From Epichloe hybrida (lineage: Eukaryota > Ascomycota > Sordariomycetes > Hypocreales > Clavicipitaceae), in the NCBI GenBank assembly GCA_019022495.1, contig JAFEKR010000044.1, forward strand, positions 248,001-312,000: 64,000 bases of DNA, read 5' to 3'. Under the pieces are notes generated by a model. It had not been told where the DNA came from and ran no database searches. It worked only from the letters and a program-made list of their open reading frames with translations. Positions within the stretch are counted from its first letter, which is position 1; each line of letters opens with the position of its first letter. The position numbers and the translations under genes are program-made. Shown here piece by piece: positions 58,180 to 64,000 of this stretch.

Positions 58180-58752
58180 CTAGTACTGCCTAGCAGCCGC
58201 CTGACAAGCCTTCAACTGCTCCAGGTACCAATTGCAGATCTGCATGTTGCCGCCGTTGTCGTCCATGCACTTGGTGAACTGCTGCGTGGCAGCCTGGCAG
58301 TTGTTGCCCCATTCCTGCTGCTGCTGCTGGGCCTGAGCCTGCACAGGCTGGGGAGCCGTCTCCGAGGAACCGCCTCCGAACAAGCCGCCGATTGCGTGGC
58401 CGACCGAGGAACCGATGGCGACGCCGCTTCGTATCCTAGTTAGCCTCTGTTCGATAAAGGGATTGTTGGTCCATGTTTGGACCATTTTAAGGCAAGAGTA
58501 GAGTGATTTGGAGGACGGATTCAAGCGGGATGGGGGATGGGGGAGGGGGTTGTTCACATACGCAGCGGTACTGGCCATCTGGCCGAACAGTCCTGGGCCT
58601 TGGGACGCGACGGGCGCGGCGGGAGTCATCTGCTGGGGAGCGGCTATTGTCGAGGCAGGACGCTGCTGCTGGGGCATGGGCGATGCCGCTGCGGCGGTGG
58701 GACGGGTGGAAGCCCGCGTGGCGGGACGGCCGGCAGAACGGTTGCGAGGCAT
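58180..58752 (-). CDS. MIX17: twin CX9C mitochondrial protein, MIX17/CHCHD2-CHCHD10 family, 145 aa
   Basis: Exons 58752-58562 and 58426-58180 flank a 135-bp intron (GTATGT, GCTAACT branch, GAAG acceptor); the join gives QMASTAAGVAIGSSVGHAIG. The N-terminus MPRNRSAGRPATRASTRP is a basic mitochondrial targeting region followed by a Pro/Gln/Ala linker. A Gly-rich hydrophobic helix (GVAIGSSVGHAIGGLFGGG) precedes the CHCH domain, which has two exact C-x9-C pairs: CQAATQQFTKC and CNWYLEQLKAC. Such proteins are oxidised by the Mia40 relay in the intermembrane space. Yeast Mix17 and human CHCHD2/10 support respiration and cristae organisation. Very confident family call. Confidence 0.95.
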   Translation of the reverse strand: MPRNRSAGRPATRASTRPTAAAASPMPQQQRPASTIAAPQQMTPAAPVASQGPGLFGQMASTAAYVNNPLPHPPSRLNPSSKSLYSCLKMVQTWTNNPFIEQRLTRIRSGVAIGSSVGHAIGGLFGGGSSETAPQPVQAQAQQQQQEWGNNCQAATQQFTKCMDDNGGNMQICNWYLEQLKACQAAARQY

Positions 58753-59387
58753 GGCGATGAGGTTGGGGGTTTTTTTTTCTTCCTTTTTCGTCGGAGAGCT
58801 CGAGGGGGTGAGATGAGAATAGGTGAAGAGCGAAAGAAGTGAAGAGGAAGAAGAAGAAGATTTGGCGATGGGGGATTCTCGAGAATTCCAAGGCCAATCA
58901 GAAGACGGTGTGGATTTGTGGGCGGGGCGCCGGCCTCGGCAGGGGTCCCGTCCTCGGGTTGGCCATGGCAATGTCAGTCAAGGTCAAGTTTGGCATTGGC
59001 GTGCGTGATGATGGCTTCGTTGCTGCTGCCGGGGCCGTGAAATTAGGCTACTGATGAGCTAGCTGATTTGGAGATGGACAGATGGCCAAGATGCCATCAT
59101 TGTTTGCGGGCAATGTATTGTCCATAAGGTAATCCGTATGTACTACATGTATATATTTCTTGGACTTGGATTCCAAAACGCCCGTGGCTCAGAATTGCAC
59201 TTACGCCTCCGCACTCCTGTACCATGCCATGATGAGAAAGAACAAAGCGACGAGAACCAATGCCATAAACGCCCGCGTCAAAGCCAAAAAATCCCCGCAT
59301 CGAAGAGCAAACCTCGAATGCAAACGCGCGCCATTCCATCCATACTCGCCGGCGCCTCACAACAACCCCCAACGGCCATCATCCCAT
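58753..59387. other. intergenic region
   Basis: MIX17 promoter (C/T-rich on the minus strand near 58780-58860) and LRP1 3' region. A TACATGTA palindrome lies at 59144-59151. No gene. Confidence 0.5.
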
Positions 59388-60165
59388 TCACCTTTTCTTA
59401 CCCCTCCCCTTTCCCTTCTGTCTTCTTTTCCTGCTACTACCCTGTCCTTCGCCGCCTTCCGCCGCCGACGCCCCAGAGTCATCAGCAGGGCGCTTCTTTC
59501 CCTCCACAGACCTGAGAAGCGCCTTGGCGCGCTCTTCAGAAATCTTCTCCGCCAATTTGTTGCTCAGAGTCTTGTTGCCAGCCTAGGTGTATTAAATTCG
59601 GATTAGAAAAAAAAAAAGGGTGTGTCCTCGAATTCCACTCGCCACACCACAAGGGGCGCCTAAAGTGGGCGGAGAAGTGAAGAAAAATAGAACGAGCAGG
59701 AAAGAAAACATACCAAGTCGGCCTTGAGGATACGCGCAGCAGCTTCCTGGTTCACCACCAGGGTTCTCGTCCCCTCGGGCTCTTCCACCGCCTTGATCTT
59801 CCCGAAATATTGCTGCACACGCTTCAACTCAATGTATACGGCGTGGTTTTGGGCGTCCGCGCCTTGGAGACGAAGATAGGCTGGCGCGAGTGGAAGCACA
59901 TCGTGGTTAGCGAAGCATTTCTGCAGTACGCGAAAGGAGGTGCTGGCAAAGGCACAGGCGCAGGCGCAGGGGAGGCGGTCTCACAGAAGAGAAGTGATTC
60001 TATAGAATAGGCGGTGAGGGAGAACAGTTTGGCCTTGTCGAGTAACGGTAACTGAGATGCCCTCTCATTGAGGTTGTTGAGCAGAGGTGACAATGCATCT
60101 TCGAGTCTGTCGAGCTGCACATCCAGCTTGTCCAAGTGTGGAATGATGTCTTTGACGTCGGCCAT
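59388..60165 (-). CDS. LRP1: exosome cofactor LRP1/Rrp47 (C1D family), 180 aa
   Basis: Exons 60165-59985, 59880-59714 and 59582-59388, introns 104 and 131 bp. The joins give ESLLFSYLRLQGADAQNHAV and ILKADLAGNKTLSNKLAEKI. The first 100 residues form the Sas10/C1D helical bundle (PHLDKLDVQLDRLEDALSPL, then YIELKRVQQYFGKIKAVEEP). The remainder is Lys/Arg-rich and ends SSRKRRQKGKGRGKKR, an RNA-binding tail. Rrp47 stabilises the nuclear exosome nuclease Rrp6 and helps process 5.8S rRNA and snoRNAs. Length and layout agree with fungal orthologues. It is followed 303 bases downstream of its start codon by the stop of the transcription-factor gene on the same strand. Confidence 0.93.
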
Positions 60166-60468
60166 GATGGGAAATATTGTGTGCAGTCACGCAGAACACT
60201 GAACGTGCTTTTTGGGAACGTGACCGGGCGGGTTGGGTTGTCATCGGTTGGTTCGTTCAAAGCCTCGTTTGAACGAAATATGAGAAAGTTGGCGACTTGA
60301 AGTCGCCCGTGGGCCGTGGCTGAGAAGTGGGGCTCAAGCCAGATGCCAAATCGGTGCACGTGCTGGCAGCAGCCACACCACCATCACCATGCGACATACT
60401 GCGAACACATGGCTTTATCATTTTATCATCTGGCCGATACATTTTCCCGGCCAGGTTCCCCTCACGAG
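60166..60468. other. short intergenic region between LRP1 and the Zn2Cys6 gene
   Basis: 303 bases holding the LRP1 promoter and the 3' UTR of the upstream minus-strand gene. Nothing else seen. Confidence 0.5.
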
Positions 60469-62665
60469 TCACAAGTGCAACTGTTGTTTAACAGTCCACT
60501 CGTCCACCTTGCTAGACTTCTCCACCGCGCTTGCCATCAATTCTTCCGTCTGTCGTTGGAAAATTTCCTTACGCATTACCTCTTCCCTCCCCAAGGCTTT
60601 AGCCGATATTCCTTTCATGCTCGGCGTCGAAACACCGGGTATCAACATACTGGCCATCCCTGGCGGTGCGGCGCCGCCACCCATGGGCATGACATCTGCC
60701 GGCAAATTTTGGTGTTCATTGAACAATTGGTCTCGGAGGATGAGCATGGAGGGCACACGGACATTCAGCTGCGGTGAATGTTAGCGACCCAAGGACTGTG
60801 CCTGTTCTGTCATCTATCATGCCTCTTGGGGGGGCGTGTAGGCAAAATCTCGAGCATTGTGATTCGCGCACCTGTGAAAGCATAATGCCGTATCGCACGC
60901 CCAGAGCATTACCAATTGCCTTCAGCCGGCCTTTGACCCATATTCTCTGGAAGTCCGTAAGATAATCCTGCCCTTGAATGCAGGTCAATGGCCAGAGCAA
61001 GAAGTATCCTGCCAAACCCTTTTCAGACGCATCTTCGCCGCAGCCAAAGTTGGAATGCGTCGCGCTTTCTCGAAGATCCTTGCGCTTGTCGAACAATCCC
61101 ATCTGGTAAGGTACTGAAGAAATGACATCTGTGACTGCCTCGACCACTGTGCTTACGGTTGACGCATATTCTGGAGTCGTACGGTAATCGGTGGGGAAGT
61201 TGACCCAGGCAGTAAGTCGTATGATAAGAGACGCCAATATGATACGCATGCAACGCATCACGTTCCATAAGTTGACCACCCACAAGTCGCCATAAGTATC
61301 GATTCGTCCGGGGAACACCTCCGCCTTAGAGTAGTCGCATTTTGGGTTATATGGCTCCCAGGCGACGGTTTTGCAAGCGTAGTGCTCTGGCAGTTGCTCT
61401 AACCACGTCTTTATCTCGGCATTGAGGGACTTGCAAGCATCAATTCTGTCTTTCACGAGCTTCACGTTTGCTGTTGAACGTGTCGTTATGGTGGCCAGGA
61501 GGCCGTTGACTTCATGTTTGAGCTCTCCCACGCGACTGCTGAGTTGCAGCAGTTCCGTGTTGCACACATGGCTGACCGGATCATCTACCCACCAATCCAC
61601 GTCCAGTGTCGGAGCCTTGCCGGTGCTCAAGGCGTGAATAATCTGGAGGGGAGACTGTGAGCGCTATTCGGCACAATGTTCATTGGCAACTCGCTTGCCC
61701 GCTTTTACTTACCATTTGTGTACGGACGGCGATGAATAGGTCCAGGCCAATCTTTGACTTTAGCTGCCCCCGACCGCGAGCTTTCACCAGCTGGATGGCT
61801 CCCTCTATATGTGAGCTCCATGCCAACATGCCCAGAGTCTTGGCAGTGATGTTTTCGAAAAGTCCAAGTAGCAAAATAGCAGCTAGTGTCTCGTCACACT
61901 TGGTTAAGATAGGATCCTTGAGAGCGGTACATGTAGAGGCAAGAGCCTTCGTGTAGAACCCCAGTGCCTCCTTGTCAAAATCGTTTCCAGTACCAACCCG
62001 GTTGTTGAGAGAGGCTAGAGAACAGGCCTTGAAGGCGTATATGAAATGAGGAGAGGCATTCTCGGTTTTCAATAGTGGAACAACAAACTCAAAGAAACCC
62101 CTGGTGGTTGTTAAGCCTTGACGTGGAATCAAGACATAGTTGGAAATAAAATGACATGCACCCATTTCCTCAAGAGAAAGCCGGGGGTGGGGTTTGACGC
62201 ATCTGTCGCCTGAGGCGTAACCCCTTTTTAAATCAGACGATGAACCAGCACCTGCTTCGAGCTTGGGGGCTAGAACTTTCGTCGCCGTTTGTCGAGCCTC
62301 GATCTTCCCTGGCGTGTTCCCGCCCTCGCTACTCGACGATGGAGGTGATTGATCTACAATCTTGTATCCAGGGCAATTTCGTCGTCCCTTGGCGCATTGT
62401 TTGCAAGTCGGTCGTGCCTCATCACACTTGAGATCATTTTGTCAGTGCAAGTAGCAAAAGAAAGTTAAAAAAGCGTTGTGAGAATGAACAAGTTGTTGAT
62501 TCAAAGCTGAATAGCGAACGATGCCTGGGAGAAAAACGGATCAAAACGATCTTTCGAGCTTGGGCCCCGAATGGCCATGGAAGAGACCCAAAAAAAAAGA
62601 CATACTTTGATTCGGCGGATTCTGCACATTTGGCAACCCCGCGAGGCTTTATCTCTAAAAGCCAT
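60469..62665 (-). CDS. Zn(II)2Cys6 transcription factor with fungal-specific regulatory domain, 614 aa
   Basis: Exons 62665-62606, 62426-61713, 61642-60872 and 60768-60469; introns 179, 70 and 103 bp. The start codon and first half of the zinc cluster lie on a 60-base exon. The cluster is C11-x2-C14-x6-C21-x6-C28-x2-C31-x6-C38 (GCQMCRIRRIK|CDEARPTCKQC), with the third Cys the first residue after intron 1, a common intron position in this family. A Ser/Pro/Gly linker follows. The rest is a helical Fungal_trans_2-type region (ASPHFIYAFKACSLASLNNR, DETLAAILLLGLFE, WSSHIEGAIQLVKARG). The family binds CGG-containing sites; target genes cannot be read from here, since the neighbours are housekeeping genes. 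It lies head-to-head with the Ile-tRNA synthetase gene. Confidence 0.9.
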
Positions 62666-63501
62666 GATCACGATACCTTCGTCTTCTTCAATGCCAGGTG
62701 AAGATTGGTGGTGGGGATCCGGTCACTTGAGAAACTTGAGGAAAATGCGAGGCAGGCCGGGGGTATCTATGCAAATGGGATAGGCAATGACGATGCTGCT
62801 GCTCTGGACCGTTGACGACTGCCGATGTCATTCATGGAGCCTTATCAATAGTGCTGTCTCTGCCGTATCCGGTATCCGGACTTTGGCAGTGGGGCAAAAC
62901 AACGTTAGAATGCAAGGTCCGTGTTATCCCCGTCAGCGGCGAGTACATTAGGGGGACCCCTCCATCCCCCAGTCTACATGTACATGTAACTAAGGCTGAC
63001 AATCCCTATGCATTACAGCTGTACGGAATACATGATCGAGACATGTGAAATCCGAAACGAATTGACCAACGCAAATGAACCAACCGTCTGACGTGTGCGT
63101 GGAGGGACGGGTATGGTAATCGGGCGAAACGGGGCAATCAGGAAATGCCAATGCGATTTCGAATCCTGCAGTGCATGTTGTCGCCAACGTGTTACTCGTA
63201 ATATTTTAGGCTGGGGCGCGTCTTAACAAAGTTGCTTGCCAAGCACTCGAAGGCTACTTTTTTTTTTTTTCAGCTGTGGCAAGTGCTCATTTCGTTGGTG
63301 AAGAAGTGGACCATCTTGAATTCTCATTTTCTTCCATTCGGAGAGTTGCCCCGCGGCTTACGAATCAAGAACAAAGAGGTACTGCTGTGACTCAACTCGG
63401 TAGGCAACCCACCCCTCGCCCACCAAATTAACATTTCAGATTCCCTGAATACCGTTGACCACATCGAGCCTGAATTATTCCCCAGCTAGGGTACCAATAC
63501 C
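62666..63501. other. divergent promoter region between the Zn2Cys6 gene and ILS1
   Basis: 836 bases without a gene. Overlapping TACATGTA palindromes at 62975-62982 and 62981-62988, and a T-run at 63258-63270 near the ILS1 5' UTR. Confidence 0.5.
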
Positions 63502-64000
63502 ATGAGCATTAATTTTCCAAAGACCGAAGAGAATACTCTTCGGTTTTGGAAGGAATGTGATGCATTTCAGACACAACTCGACCTAACTCAGAATGGCCCC
63601 CGCTTCACTTTCTACGATGGTCCGCCATTTGGTATGCTACTTCCACTTGCCTAATCCCTCCTACCTACACTTTAATCACGTCACAACCACCTCTTGTTAA
63701 CGCTTGCTCGGGTGATTACAGCGACTGGTGAGTGCTACCCGTGCCTCCAGGCCATTTCGCGTTCTCTTGCGTCTGACAGCAGTCAGGTCTTCCTCACTAC
63801 GGTCACCTTCTAGCATCGACCATCAAAGACATCATACCGCGGTACTGGTCCATGAAAGGTTACCATGTGGTCCGCCGTTTTGGCTGGGATACACATGGCT
63901 TACCGGTCGAGCACGAAATCAACAAAAAGCTGCACATCTCAAGCGGGGAAGCTGTAATGCAGATGGGCATTGAGAACTATAACGCTGAGTGCAGAGCCAT
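63502..64000 (+). CDS. ILS1: isoleucyl-tRNA synthetase, cytosolic, 5' part (runs off the window)
   Basis: Exons 63502-63631, 63722-63727 (6 nt) and 63787 to beyond 64000; introns 90 and 59 bp. The start [20 protein letters not shown] is followed by [20 protein letters not shown], containing the class I signature in the form HYGH, then [20 protein letters not shown] and [15 protein letters not shown]. These are the N-terminal catalytic-domain landmarks of eukaryotic cytosolic IleRS, which charges tRNA-Ile and edits valine. No mitochondrial presequence is present. The 6-nt exon (CGACTG, flanked by ACAG and GTGAGT) supplies the Ala-Thr of PPFATGLPHYGH; skipping it keeps the frame but deletes these two conserved residues. 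The C-terminal part lies outside the window. Confidence 0.93.

Overview
The window is nuclear DNA of a filamentous ascomycete. Its genes carry short introns of about 55-180 bp with GT...AG ends and CTAAC/CTGAC-like branch points. The products include a fungal CRY-DASH, a Zn2Cys6 regulator, a cupredoxin, a GPI-anchored Ser/Thr-rich surface protein and a DUF6914-type protein. The retroelements show RIP-type C-to-T decay. Gene content suggests Sordariomycetes, perhaps Hypocreales, but that placement is inference.

Left arm (1-29,870), with gene-rich stretches separated by 0.5-2.5 kb spacers: a small charged protein (912-1414, +); CRY-DASH photoreceptor/photolyase (1682-3890, -); a secreted GPI-type cupredoxin (6368-7085, -); mitochondrial 2-methylcitrate dehydratase (8820-10831, +); an Lsb1/Pin3-like SH3 protein (11735-12635, +); CMS1 (13087-14096, +); a serine-rich cell-surface protein with a CFEM-like head (14640-16945, +); two APH-family phosphotransferases (17366-18895, - and 20296-21727, +) with a 71-residue ORF between them; NOP6-like RRM protein (22280-23215, +); the Rho GTPase Rac1 (24242-25280, -); and a DUF6914-type protein (27225-27907, -).

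Middle (29,871-51,786): an AT-rich, gene-free island of about 21.9 kb made of three nested LTR retrotransposons. The outer element is Ty3/gypsy-like. Two Ty1/copia-like elements are inserted in it (30,852-37,223 and 44,378-51,160), each with intact TG...CA LTR ends and a perfect 5-bp target-site duplication (CTATC and GGGAT). All coding capacity is destroyed by RIP-type changes. The decay is strand-polarised element by element, and the polarity flips at the ends of the first copia element.

Right arm (51,787-64,000), mostly housekeeping genes: CENP-T kinetochore protein (52,425-54,292, +) convergent with SURF1/Shy1 (54,360-55,532, -); a UBX-domain, UBXN4-like protein (56,123-57,731, +) convergent with the twin-CX9C protein MIX17/CHCHD2-10 (58,180-58,752, -); exosome cofactor LRP1/Rrp47 (59,388-60,165, -); a Zn2Cys6 transcription factor (60,469-62,665, -); and the 5' end of cytosolic isoleucyl-tRNA synthetase (63,502 onward, +), which contains a 6-nt microexon.

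The genes do not form a pathway or a secondary-metabolite cluster. The most unusual material is the nested RIP island (strand-polarised decay, LTRs spared), the 6-nt microexon, and a strong-looking but frame-breaking splice donor in the CENP-T gene. All exon boundaries were worked out by hand from splice motifs, reading frame and remembered family sequences.
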